Under the pieces are notes generated by a model. That model saw only the letters and a list, made by a program, of their open reading frames with translations. It searched no databases and was not told the DNA's origin. 64,000 nucleotides of DNA from Micromussa lordhowensis (taxonomy: Eukaryota; Cnidaria; Anthozoa; Scleractinia; Lobophylliidae), in assembly GCA_964020085.1 (NCBI GenBank), contig OZ026607.1:17664622-17728621 (forward strand), given 5' to 3'. A program made the translations under genes and the position numbers. Shown here in pieces: positions 28,401 to 38,100 of the stretch; the first letter of the stretch is position 1, and every line of letters begins with the position of its first letter.

Positions 28401-31400
28401 TGGCACAGTTAAAACTGCAAGCAAATACAGTGGAATTCCGATGTTTCGAGCCTCCAAGGGAAATGAAAATTGGTTCGAAAAAATTGGAGAGTTTGATAAA
28501 TCGGGGGTAAAGTTGCAGTGTTCGACTGAGGAGGGGAAACAACTTTTGGTCCGAGTTATTGGGAGGTTTGAAAAAATGAGGGTTCAAGAAATCGGGATTC
28601 CACTGTATATGAAAGATCATATATTTGAACTGCAAAGAAAGATGCAAAGACATAAATGATCATCGCAGTGTTATACACAACTTAAAGGAGTTCAGTCACA
28701 GCATTTTGGCCAATCAAAATTACCTTTGAGCTGAAACAAACCTGAAAATGGTGGTTTACTAAGATAGAAAAGCACTGAAGGGTTAATGATAAACCATAAA
28801 GAAACAAGGAAGGTTAAGGATGGAGAAGATTGACACGGATTACAAACGATTAACTTTAAAAATTTAGGCTGAATTTTTCAAGATGTGCAAACTGTGACAC
28901 AGCTCCTTTAAACAGCTACGAAATTAATACAGGTCTGAAAAAAATTAAGGCTTGAATGGGAGCCTCAGTATGACACTGCGATAATCATTCCTGTCTTTGC
29001 ACAATTAACACTCTTTAAACTCTTCCAAACCCAGGCTAATTGTTCCCTACATTTCTTTTAATTCCTGGAGTCAGGAGATTTCACCAGTTGAGTATCACAG
29101 CATGCATGTGTTGTAGGTCAAAATGAAATTCAGGTTAAAATGATTTTAACCTAGTTTGATTCTCAATTTCCTTTGTCTTCTAATTCTAATTATTCATGAT
29201 CCATGAATAATTAGGGCTAAGAGACAAAGGAATTTCATTTTAACCTGAATTTCATTTTGACCTACAACACATATCTGCATGTATAGTTGATGACTGTGTA
29301 GAGAGATGTTGTAGAGGAAAACAAACTTTGATTACTTCAGAGTCATATTTATTTTCCAAGACGTGGCACAAATTTATATATAGAGAGCACGAGTAAGCTG
29401 AATAATATATTGATATTGTTGGGCTATCTCCACTATACAGTTGTCATATCTTAAAACTGACACAAGATCGGGTTCATAAAAACTTACATTTGTTTCAAAC
29501 TCTATACGGTCTTCATATTGTCCCTGTAAAAACAGTATCAAGAAAAACAATATTAGTTTGAGCCTGTTTGAGATTTTAAAAGGACATAATGAAAGAATTA
29601 TTATATACATCTTTGATAATGAAACACACCTTTTCAAGAGGTCTGAATGTGACAGGTAGGGTGAAACTGGTCCCAGAGCTTAAAACTATAGGCTTAGGAT
29701 AGAGTGTAGTAAAAAATCTACTTGATGGAGACCTGGAAAATAAATAAGATAAATAAACAATATAGCAAAATTAATACATTTAGAGTAACACTTTGCTTGA
29801 TAAAATAATTCACTTGCAGAACAGTGCTTTCAATAAGATTTGAAGTAGGTGGCTACCTCGGAACATTCCCCGCTGGAGTAATATGAGAAGCCCAGGAGAA
29901 TTTGTCTCTGGAGAATTTTTACAAGTTAAATATACCCCCAACTTTCAACGGAATACCTGCTGGAGCTCCGGCAGGTGCTGGGTCTTGTTGAAAGCACTGG
30001 TAAATCATAGAGAGTTTTTACAAATTCTCCCTATTAAACTGTCTCACTTTCCTGTTGACCGTCTCTATATGACTACCCTTATGACACCCTATTTCTCTCG
30101 GTAACTGTAAATAAAGGAGCGGTATTTCAGTAATTTAAATCTTAACATGTGGTATTGCTGTATCATTTAGCCTGGGCGGTATGCGGTTTTTCATCCTTTT
30201 GGCTGATGGTATTCGGTAAAAGAAGGTCCTTCACGGTATTGCTGTACCATTTATTTGTGCTCTCCTGTCTCATACAGGTCAATACATTAAGTAAAACAAA
30301 ACACATTTAAGCCTGCCTCGTCCCCAGGCGTCTCTGTTTGTCAGAAAACGACAAATCGCCGCAATCCAGGCACAATGCACCATGGGAAGGATCAAGCCTT
30401 GTCGCAGTGCATCATGGGCAGGCTCAAGCCGAAAACTGAGACGCCTGGCAGATCTTTTCCGATTTCTGGCCAGAGATTTCCGATTTCTGGTTTATCATAA
30501 AAAAGTCGTTTCCCTGTCAGTTTTTCGAGGTGAAACTCCCTGTTTTTCTTCTGCCATACTCAGAAATTGTATATTCTTTGTTTTGATGCCCAAACAATGT
30601 GATTTTGTGGCCTTTTGACACGCATATAACGGGTTGAGATGGAGGATGCTTTAGAGGATCTTGACACTACGTTCCACGACCTTAATTTAGAAGGTAATAC
30701 CGCTTTTTGGTAATTCTTTCACATAATTTTCCGTTATGTTGTTCCTGAACTTTGAACTTCTGAAAGACCAACGATAAAACGGTTCACGGCTACTTATTTT
30801 GCCAGATGTTTCGTCTAACACGCCAGAAAAGGGTCAGAGTGGAAAGCATTTCCTCACTCCTCAGTCAAGAGCTCTTCAGTCGAAAGCGAAACGAGGTGAG
30901 CCGATTTACTACTGTTTGGCGAAAGAAATGAGTGAATCTTTAATCAGAAAAATAGACTGTAATTATTTAGGAATACACATGGATTGCCAGCTAAAGTGGA
31001 AGAGGCAAAAAGAATTAACGAAGCATAGGTGTTCTTTGCAAGGCTATCTTGTAACCCCCAAAGTGCTTACTCAGTTGTATTACTCCATGATATATCCACG
31101 TAGAAATTCCTTGTCTACACCTCGTGGCATTTCACGAGTCTCACTTTAGGGCGTTTGAAAGAAGGCCAGAAATACAGGCTAGCACTTGCTAAAATTGAAA
31201 ACTATGAAACTTATAGTACTTAAGCCAATATTTACAGTATGCTGGCAAACCACATAGTTTTTTCAAATGTGTTGTCCTTTTCTCGGAATGTAAGGGACAA
31301 TGTAGGGTATATACCCTTGTGCCCCCTTTTTAAATTAACTGGAAAATGAATGTTTTTCACTTCAGCTCACAACTTGAGAGGCCCTGAGTGTGAGGTGAGA

Positions 31401-34275
31401 CGAGAGCAGCTGTGTTCTCAGCTGCAGGATCAGCTGCAGGACAAAGTGGAAGTTGTCAATGATGACAGTGTTGAAATCAGCCAGGCGCTACTGCTTCAGT
31501 TGTTGGATATGAGTCGTCTTACACGGGCTATAAAACATGCATACCCCCAAAGTGGAAGTTGTCAATGATGAATATGAATTTTGAAATATATGTTCTGAGT
31601 CCACTGGCCCACTCAAATATTCAAGCATGAATTTTCTCATGTCAATACTGGGAATCCATATTTGTGCGAACAATTATATCAATACATTTTGAATGACCAT
31701 GAAAATGGCCTATTGCCAACCCTTATATTACAGTTTTCTGTTTCAAAAGTTGAAAACAAAAAAAAACCTTGACGTATAAAATGATTGAAAATAAGAACAA
31801 TGCTTTTGAATGTAAATCTGTATCTAATGGTTTAGCTGTTTATATAGAAACAGCCTTATGTTTTCTAAAGATCAAAGGCAAATAAAATGTACTATAATTA
31901 TAAGATGTTTTAATGTAGTAAGATTGTTTTATCTCAGGCCTGTAGCAGGAGGAGGGGCAGGGAAGCTTGTGCCCCAAACAATTTTGGCTGTCGGGTATTG
32001 TTTTCCCGGGTAATTCACCTCATAATAAGTTCCTAATCCTAAACTTCCCAGTTGCAATTACAGTATCCAATTTATGGACACCATAATTTAAGGACTTCTC
32101 AGCAGTTATATCCCCAAATTCATAAAACAATCATTTGTTTGGCAATGCTGGCATTTGCTTACCTCCATCCTTTCACAAACATGCAGACTAAAATTATAAA
32201 GAAGTTTACTTTTTCTGCACTTTCTGCCAATAAATTACTCACCTGTGATTTGCACCCAGTCCCTGTGAAATTTGCTCCGTACCACATAACCATGCATTCA
32301 TAAACTATGTTAAGAATGCCTGGTACAAGGCAGGTTAATATCCACATGTGCTCTTTTACACCAATGAGTTTCCCAAAGGCAGAAGCAAGAAAATGTATTG
32401 CTTACTTTATAATTTGCATATGCAGAGGAGTAGTTTTCCTGTTGAATACTCTATGTTGTAGTTATTCAACATTTGTAATAACAAGAAATAAAAGATAAAA
32501 CAAATGTTATGCTCCACTTACTTTTAACCAGAACAGGGCTGGAAAGGGAGATTTGTGAGCATGCAATTGACCACAAGTAGTGAAGTCCCTGGACTATCCA
32601 CAGGTTGTAGTCCCCGAAAGCACAGTCCAGAAACTATTCCTAGACGCGACCAACAGGCCAGCAACTCAGCTATGTTGTGCACATGACAAAAAGTATAACT
32701 CTCAGAGATGCATATTGTAATCAAACACTCAGTCAGTTACTGCCTGCCTTGACTAGCATTGTGCTAAGTGCGGGATGTGTTTCATAGATTGACTACCAGA
32801 ATCAGCTTGAAATAATTGTGACAAACATTGGGTCCCACACTCAGAGCTGCAAAGGTTCTCCAAAGCTTTACCACCTAGAAAAAGCTTTAGATACTCCATT
32901 TTCCATGGGCTGCATTAGAAATCCACTAGGGATTGTGAAAGGTTATACACTAATGAACTGAACTGCCTCTCGATCTTTTTTGACAATGCAATCCAATGAG
33001 TAGGGAGTACTAGAAACGGTCACTCTATGACAATCTTGCTCCTGTTAAGTATAAAGAAAAGGAAACAAAGCAAAGAAAAGTAGACGAGCGATAGTGCAGT
33101 TTATTTCAGATACATCATTCAAATTTGAAACATTACTTCGATCTACAGCATACTTACGCGCTGACGTCGAAAGTTAAATAAATCCTGCAGGTTTGATTGG
33201 GTTTCGTTGACGTGCAATCTTCTCCTCAAAGCGTAGCTTTCTTGAAGATGCTTCTTTGTAAAAGCAATGTTATGAATAACACGAAAGTGATGGTACATCC
33301 CGTTGACCGGTTCGTAGAATACATCGCTTTCAGCACAGGAAATGTGTGGGCAGGGGATACGTTCTCTTAGAACAGCTTGGTGTACTTTTCTGGTGCTTTG
33401 TTGTTGTACAAAGGCATGTTCTTCGCTTTCAGCATTTTTGAATAAATTAATTGCCGCCATTTTGAAAAGGGAATCTGCCAGGCGCGCTCTCCGCTTGACC
33501 CTTCCCATGATCCTTTGCGAGCTTCACTCGTACTAGTTTCTCTCGTTCCGAAATCCGCTAGAGCGCGACTGGGTACGAGGCAGCATTTAAGCTATAAAGG
33601 TCAATAAATAAGCTATAAAGGTGGAGATAAATAACATGCTAGATGGATGCAACCTTAAGTAAGCGCGACTGATTATAAAGGGATCTAAATGCGGTATTGG
33701 TACATAATGTATTTCACCGATTTTCAACAGGGTATTTTGGTATTTGACAATTGAGGTATTGTGGTATTGGGTATGCCCCAATGCCCCTCTCATTAAGGCT
33801 CATGAAAGTGACCACTCCTATTAGAAATGACTGTGGACACCTTTGTGAGTGAATTAGGATCTTTTTTGAAATTAGTTTTGTGGAGAAATTTAAAGTCACT
33901 TTTCTGGAGTACAAAACTACTTTCAAATTACATCCACTTTCAGTGTTACATGCATAGGTGAAATCTTTCGACATGCCATCTTTCGACATGCTTGGTAAAC
34001 AGATGAAAGACCGGTCAACTGCAATTTTGCAGTTACTAGCAGAACCTTCAGAGTTCGCACGTGAGTATTTTCATCTGAGTATGTTATGTTTACATCCATT
34101 TAGTTATTGTGAAGCAAGGTACTTACTTGTACTGGAGCTTTTGAGTTTTAATCTGCACATTCTTTAGCACAATTTGTTGTGTATATTCCCCTCCAGGCTC
34201 CCATCCCTGCCAAGTGACGCTATCTGCCACCTCTATTCCAAAATGATTGACACAACGCTCTGTCTGAACTGGCAT
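5891..34275 (-). CDS. CFAP65: Cilia- and flagella-associated protein 65 (CFAP65/CCDC108)
   Basis: Complete model: 48 coding exons, all junctions in phase, 5244 nt, 1747 aa. Exons 5' to 3': 34127-34275, 29630-29732, 29488-29523, 28253-28383, 27651-27765, 27105-27195, 26859-27010, 26011-26124, 25651-25759, 25004-25119, 24185-24334, 24041-24095, 23422-23495, 23182-23250, 22037-22123, 21814-21897, 21428-21482, 21151-21236, 20206-20259, 19950-20022, 19509-19573, 18465-18568, 18298-18346, 17999-18088, 17739-17792, 17205-17290, 16925-17009, 16591-16685, 15177-15240, 14912-15077, 14518-14646, 14005-14161, 13691-13759, 13419-13547, 12544-12628, 11932-12023, 11228-11294, 10698-10886, 10082-10195, 9641-9796, 8860-9003, 8535-8594, 8380-8436, 7885-8273, 7559-7675, 7191-7389, 6684-6859, 5891-6044. 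Family landmarks: [14 protein letters not shown] near the N-terminus, repeated MSP/ASH-type beta domains, [49 protein letters not shown] and C-terminal [16 protein letters not shown]. Known role: axonemal protein of motile cilia and sperm flagella. Human CFAP65's acidic run near the C-terminus is absent. The start is the first ATG of the 34127-34293 exon; that exon has an acceptor (TTCTCTGCAG), so at least one upstream exon exists and could add residues. Confidence 0.93.
6953..7004 (+). other. G-rich tract with G-quadruplex potential
   Basis: Several runs of three or more G (a ten-G run, then GGGG, GGGG, GGGG, GGG) lie within about 50 bases. They are in the second-last CFAP65 intron, so the CFAP65 transcript carries the C-rich strand. 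Confidence 0.5.
9885..10060 (-). repeat. SINE fragment (family of 22.7 and 27.8 kb)
   Basis: The stretch around 9933-9965 (AAAGTGTCTTTTCCAAGAACAC) matches the body of the SINE copies at 22690 and 27826, which carry the same word in the same context. It is truncated and lies in a CFAP65 intron. Confidence 0.45.
10475..10585. repeat. Dispersed repeat (copy 1)
   Basis: GATAATGTGAATTGGCCAC followed by an AAAGAG...CGAAAGC.GACGTTT core is shared with 19690-19800 at about 85-90% by eye. It is a fragment of a dispersed coral element of unknown class, in a CFAP65 intron. Confidence 0.6.
12138..12209 (-). repeat. tRNA-like sequence, probable SINE head
   Basis: On the minus strand this 72-nt stretch folds as a tRNA: a 7-bp acceptor stem (GGCTTCA/TGAAGCC), D-arm box A TAGCTCAGTTGG, a perfect 5-bp T-stem and box B GGTTCGAATCC. 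The anticodon would be GGT (Thr). Base 33 is C instead of the near-universal T and the 31-39 pair is mismatched, so a working tRNA is doubtful. A pyrimidine-rich tail and placement in a CFAP65 intron favour a tRNA-derived SINE. A true tRNA gene is the alternative. Confidence 0.55.
12952..13024 (-). repeat. tRNA-like sequence (type II-like box A), SINE head
   Basis: The minus strand shows GTGGCCGAGTGG (box A of Ser/Leu-type tRNAs), a CTCGCAA anticodon loop (CGC) and GGTTCGAGTCCCG (box B). There is no long variable arm and the acceptor ends pair poorly. This pattern is typical of tRNA-derived SINEs in corals rather than a functional tRNA. Confidence 0.5.
13028..13076. repeat. Short minisatellite (TATACCTTA-type)
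   Basis: The words TATACCTTATA and ATGTATACCTTA repeat four times head to tail, directly beside the tRNA-like element at 12952-13024. Confidence 0.7.
15634..16082 (+). mobile_element. 3' end of a non-LTR retrotransposon (LINE, CR1/L2-like)
   Basis: The frame ending at 15852 reads [19 protein letters not shown] then [10 protein letters not shown] and stop. This is the usual C-terminus of CR1/L2-type ORF2 proteins (FSYRGAKLWNSLP...FKRLLK). A 3' UTR follows and ends in AATAAAGGATTGATTGATTGA, the tetranucleotide-tailed 3' end of such LINEs. It is 5'-truncated and lies in a CFAP65 intron, opposite to the gene. Confidence 0.75.
16332..16498. mobile_element. Foldback MITE, family A copy 1
   Basis: Inverted arms of about 75 bp begin ATATGTTGCAGGTCAAAATG and end CATTTTGACCTACAACATAT-like, meeting at ATTCATGATTCATGAAT. 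It is the same family as 29106-29272. In a CFAP65 intron. Confidence 0.85.
17453..17619. repeat. Foldback element
   Basis: Left arm GTATTACACTGTGATAACAC and right arm GTGTTTTATCACAGTGTAATAC are inverse. Inner arms with CTCGAG and AAGTGTTTTCTAC also pair. In a CFAP65 intron. Confidence 0.75.
19690..19800. repeat. Dispersed repeat (copy 2)
   Basis: Matches 10475-10585, with TTGGTTTTATC, GATAATGTGAATTGGCCACC and TTAGCCCTTCGTCAGAGCGA words. In a CFAP65 intron. Confidence 0.6.
22515..22637. repeat. Foldback element
   Basis: Left arm CTGGGGCAAGTCTCGTCTTG with GGCTTGTGG pairs with right arm CCACTACGAGATGATACTTGCCCTAG. Imperfect arms of about 50 bp surround an AT-rich centre. In a CFAP65 intron. 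Confidence 0.65.
22690..23040 (-). repeat. tRNA-derived SINE (copy 1)
   Basis: On the minus strand a head with box A/B-like words (GTGCCCTCATGTTAATCAG, then CCTGGTTCAAGCC) leads into a body holding AAGACACTTTACTCTCACAG and GGACTAGCATCCCATCC. The same order of words is found on the plus strand at 27826-28130. Confidence 0.65.
23803..23840. repeat. Microsatellite (ATAAC)n
   Basis: About seven head-to-tail ATAAC units with one slip, in a CFAP65 intron. Confidence 0.9.
26645..26822. mobile_element. Degraded TIR element
   Basis: Ends TACTGTAGAATCTTG and CAGGATTCACTGTA are near-inverse, with internal AATTGAGGGTAAA and AATCAAGGGTTAAA words. It resembles the better-kept element at 28428-28606. Confidence 0.5.
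27826..28130 (+). repeat. tRNA-derived SINE (copy 2)
   Basis: The head carries GGTGGCCTCATGGTTAGTG (box A) and AGGGTTTGAGCCCTGGCC (box B). The body has AAACACTTTACTCTCACAG and ACTAGCATCCCATCCAGG in the same order as the inverse copy at 22690-23040. In the CFAP65 intron between exons 4 and 5. Confidence 0.72.
28428..28606. mobile_element. TIR MITE with TA target duplication
   Basis: Ends ACAGTGGAATTCCGAT and ATCGGGATTCCACTGT are inverse and flanked by TA, the target-site signature of Tc1/mariner-type elements. There is no transposase. In a CFAP65 intron. Confidence 0.78.
29106..29272. mobile_element. Foldback MITE, family A copy 2
   Basis: Nearly identical to 16332-16498: ATGTGTTGTAGGTC at the left, GACCTACAACACAT at the right, and ATTCATGATCCATGAAT at the centre. 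Both copies lie in CFAP65 introns. Confidence 0.87.
30639..31568 (+). CDS. Unrecognised small spliced ORF nested in CFAP65 intron 1
   Basis: Three exons, 30639-30693, 30806-30895 and 31366-31568, join in frame to 115 aa. Seen: donors GTAATA and GTGAGC, acceptors TTTTGCCAG and ACTTCAG, and a Met start followed by an acidic helix ([18 protein letters not shown]). The last exon is a Glu/Gln/Leu-rich probable coiled coil ([18 protein letters not shown]). No family recognised. The stop falls in the second copy of a 24-bp direct repeat (31442-31465 and 31548-31571), so the reading frame may be a truncated copy of a longer gene. The second intron holds a LINE fragment. It could be a nested gene, a pseudogene or mobile-element cargo. 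Confidence 0.4.
30940..31110 (+). mobile_element. Fragment of LINE reverse-transcriptase ORF
   Basis: The plus-strand frame reads [16 protein letters not shown] and later [17 protein letters not shown], the spacing seen after the RT domain of CR1-like LINEs (YLGVxID..L.W..HI...LYxSLIxP). It is broken at both ends and sits between exons 2 and 3 of the nested plus-strand model. Confidence 0.65.
32943..33508 (-). CDS. Unrecognised small zinc-finger-like protein nested in CFAP65 intron 1
   Basis: Two coding exons, 33158-33508 and 32943-33041, join in phase 0 to 149 aa. Seen: donor CGC|GTAAGT and acceptor ACTTAACAG after a pyrimidine-rich tract. The first exon begins [16 protein letters not shown] and has one C2H2-like spacing, CPHISC...HHFRVIH, at about residues 53-80. 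A second Met (residue 17) sits in CAAAATGGCGGC, a good Kozak context that is also a YY1-type promoter motif, so translation may start there. No family recognised. It may be a nested host gene or belong to an old insertion covering about 30.1-33.7 kb. Confidence 0.5.
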
Positions 34276-35184
34276 TGTAAACAATATTACAAGCTGCAGA
34301 GAAAAATTAGGTATTACAGTTTTCACTGGCCAATCTTCTTTGTTTTTTAAGAGTAAGGTTATGTTGTGTTACATGTAAGCTTAATGCATGCGAGTGAATT
34401 ATTAACAGTACACAGGTGTTAATTAAGGTGTTAGTTAATTAACTCTTTTGATACATTTTGAGGACATCATGGATCCTTTAATCAAATCAGAGTCACACAG
34501 AAGTCAAAAGTTTCCAATCCGCGCCTCGGAAATGAAAGAATGTCATTCAAGTTTGTTATTAATTGTACTTGAATGTGAACTTATAAAATCAAATCGAGCC
34601 AAATGCAAACAGAGAACAACTCGGAGACCTGTTCTTGAAAAAAAATGCGTACATGCAGTCTCTTGCAGAAGTGCAATGTCTAACTGCGACATAGCCAAAG
34701 TTGAAAGGAAAAATGTTTATAACGAGAAGAACAATACATCACGTCTTTTATCCATAAAACGCACAATGAAGCAACCTTATTCAGGATCTAAGGCCTGAGA
34801 ACTGAGAAGAAGAAAGATCGGGTGCGTAGGATAAAAGACATAATGTCCTGTTCTTCTCGTTATTCCAACACATTCTTGGCTTTTAGAGATTCAAATTTCC
34901 CAGAAAAAGTGTTTTGAGCGACCAAAATTGACCGCATAATCAAATTAAACAACATTTGTCAATAATCTCACCAGCTAAATCAGAAAACCATCACTTCTCC
35001 CTTGTAGTAATTCTGCATTCTTAGTTCTCTCTCGAGCCAGACTTGAAAGATCACACTCGACGTAAATTCACAATAATGGCGCCTAAGGTAGTTGTTGTTG
35101 AAAATCACCGTAGTTACGAAATCGCCATATATGGATAAAACCCGCTCCAGGCTTCCGACCTCATTGAACCGCGAACGTCAAAAC
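34276..35184. promoter_or_regulatory. Shared upstream region of CFAP65 and DAPP1
   Basis: The two start codons face away from each other across 909 bp, so promoters for both genes, and at least one noncoding CFAP65 exon, should lie here. I see no TATA box placed with confidence. An ORF of 116 codons at 34448-34798 has no recognisable content and is not called. Confidence 0.45.
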
Positions 35185-38100
35185 ATGGACCCCTCACGGA
35201 TGAAGAAAGTCGAGGATATACCGTAAGTTTACAGCATTTACAAGCTGATTTTAAGTTGTAAACAGACTACGAGCTTAACACTGAAAAACTTGGTATTTTA
35301 TTTTAATGGGAAGGTGTATACCAGCGTCAACCCAGACCGTGTTCCCTCTTGTTCAATGCCCGTTCAGGTCTTACTTCGATAATTACAAATACAATATTTC
35401 CTCAAGCTTAGGTAAAATAATTAGCTTTAATTAAACTAGTTTTATATTTGGGTCAGTTTCATTAAAGTTTAGTTATTTCTGGATGCGTGTCGCTACCCAA
35501 TTTTCAAAGCAAAGGTTTTTTTATTTTATTGATTAATTTGTATGTGAATTTCCTGCTACTTCGATCGCAGAAGCTAAGGTCAACAGCATTTCATGTCATG
35601 TGTACAATACCAGAGTATTTAATTTCTTTGCAAATATATTTAATTCAATGCAAGTAAGAACTGCTTGAATGCAGCAGTGCTGGGTTATTCGTTAGGATAA
35701 TGATTTGATCACCTAATTAATGTATTAAGATTTTAGAACTTAATATATAAAGCTTGATAAAGAGTATGTGGATCGAATTAATTCAGGCATGTATTGCTTC
35801 GAACTGTGTAAACTGATATATTGATCTTAATAGTTACCGAAGTTATCATATATCTAACCAAAATTAAATGGGAAACTATGTAAAATACCCTTTGCATTGT
35901 CTTTTACAGGCATAGCAATTTACATATATATATGCATACATGCCAGCAATTTTCTTTGTCATATGCATCAAACACGTGTATTATGTTACATTTACTCTCA
36001 CTCGTGTCCTGATGTTTATGGATCCTGGACTGAACGGCTTGGGTTTTATAATTTTAAGCAATTGCTGTTGTACTTTTGTGGCATTCCATGCAAGACTCTT
36101 CATTCCACACAACCAGGATGTAAATTAAATATATAAAAGGCAGTTTTTTGGTGGAAATGGTTGGCAAAATGCTGGCGCTTGTAGAAATTATATATATAGG
36201 TTTATTGGCCAATCATGAGGCCAACAAGGCCAGATATTGGCATGCAAGATCTGTTTTGTTTGTTTATGTACTGAGACGAAGTTGAGGTCCACAAACACAC
36301 AAAAAATAAAGCGGCCAATATCCAGCCGTCTTGACTGAACAAGCTTGGTCAATAAAGGATTTAGTATGAACAAAACATCGTTTTCTTGTGGGACACAGTG
36401 GGTAATTCCAAGCGGGAAAGATAGTGCCATCTTGCCTGCTCTAGCAGCCAATCGCAGCGCAGGATTTGGTTCATCATCTTGCCTGTTCACACTGAGCTAG
36501 ACAGATAATAATGCTTCTTGCAAACACTTCTTAGAATCTGGAGTTGTTATGTATAAGTGCCAATAAAACATTGCTGAATCTGAGTTCAAAACAGGCTTTA
36601 TATAATCTTATGTGATTATGTAATTTGTGATTCTCTATATTAAAAGATACTACTTTTTTCAGATGGTACCACCATAACTTGACAAGGAACAGTGCTGAAG
36701 TGTTGCTTCTTGCTTATGGCTGTCAAGGAAGTTATTTAATCAGACCAAGTAAAACCAACCCTGGACATTATACTGTGTCAGTCAAGTAGGTGCCAGAGAT
36801 GTTTGACAGCTGCTTACTAGATTTAGATAAAAATTATCTGGATAAACTAAGCTCGTTGGGCATTCCAGAAAATATCCATATCCATATCTTTTCTCAGCTT
36901 CATACATTTCTATAATATATATTTTTTTGGTCTTACAGAACCCCTACCCCTAGGAAATTCCAATCTCTTCTGTGGGCGGAGTATGAATATTTTCTGGAGC
37001 TACACATTGTATATCTTTTCTTTTGCTTACAAGCGAAAGCAAACGCGACATTTCAGTATTGAGTGCTAATCAATCAGCGCCGACTCTTCATGTGGCCCTC
37101 AGTTGTATATACTGTAAATTAATTTTGTCAGTTCAAACACTCAAATGTGGTTGCTATACTGTTAAGTTTGTTCGGTCAAGATATTTACCAGATATTGGCC
37201 GTAAACATGCAAAAAATAACTTGGCCAATATCCAGCCATCTTGACCTCACGCTTGGTCCCATATATGTTTACGAGCTTACCTGAAAAAAAAAACACTCTT
37301 GTTATGTATGCTCATGAGGCACAATATTGTTCATCCAAATCAGTATCTTTGTCACTTGTAGCCCATGTGTGACAAAAATTAGTCTGTGATGAGTTGACAG
37401 TAAAGGAATGTGTGTCGTTTTTATTGATTTTGGCAGGAGCCTTGATTCTATAAAACACTTTCCACTGGTTCTTGAAGGCACAAAGTTTGTGTTTGGAATT
37501 GGAGAGTTTAGCAATGTTGAGCAGTTGATGGAGCATTTTCAGAATTATCCCATCCTTGGAGGAGAAACAGGTTTTGACATCTTACATAATATATTACTGT
37601 CTTGACATACTACCGATAGTAAGAGAATGTCATCCCCTCCCTAAGCTACATCATTCTCTCACTCATAGCAATAACAATGCTTTCCTGTGGTTTATACTTA
37701 AAAAGGTCATTGAGTTTCTCTGAATGATAAGGTGGGTGTTGTGCCTTAGATGCCTAAAACTTACTTTCCCTTTAATAGTAGACAACAGATGAAAAGGCTA
37801 GTGGAAAAAGGGGATAAGTGACGATTTGGGGTTTTTTTTTGCTCTAAAGAAGCTGAATTTTTGCATGTGGCATTTATTTCAGTTGAAAAACATTGCTCGG
37901 TATTTTTTTTTGCTGGGTTTCTCTTCGTTTTCGAGAAATAACATTTGCAAACAAGGCATGCAGGTTGCCTTTAGGAGTTTATTTGTTTAGGAGTTCAGGT
38001 TGTCTTTAGGAGTTTATTTGTTGAACAGGAAACAGGCAGACTGTTTATAGTGTATGAAGTCAAAATCAAATCCTACAGCATTTAGAGCGAAAGTCTGGAA

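Noticed and set aside
28304..28510. 68-codon plus-strand ORF
   Set aside because: Shadow of the CFAP65 exon 28253-28383 plus a TIR element.
34448..34798. 116-codon plus-strand ORF upstream of DAPP1
   Set aside because: No recognisable domain or repeat and no splice sites tied to DAPP1. It probably arises by chance in the intergenic region.
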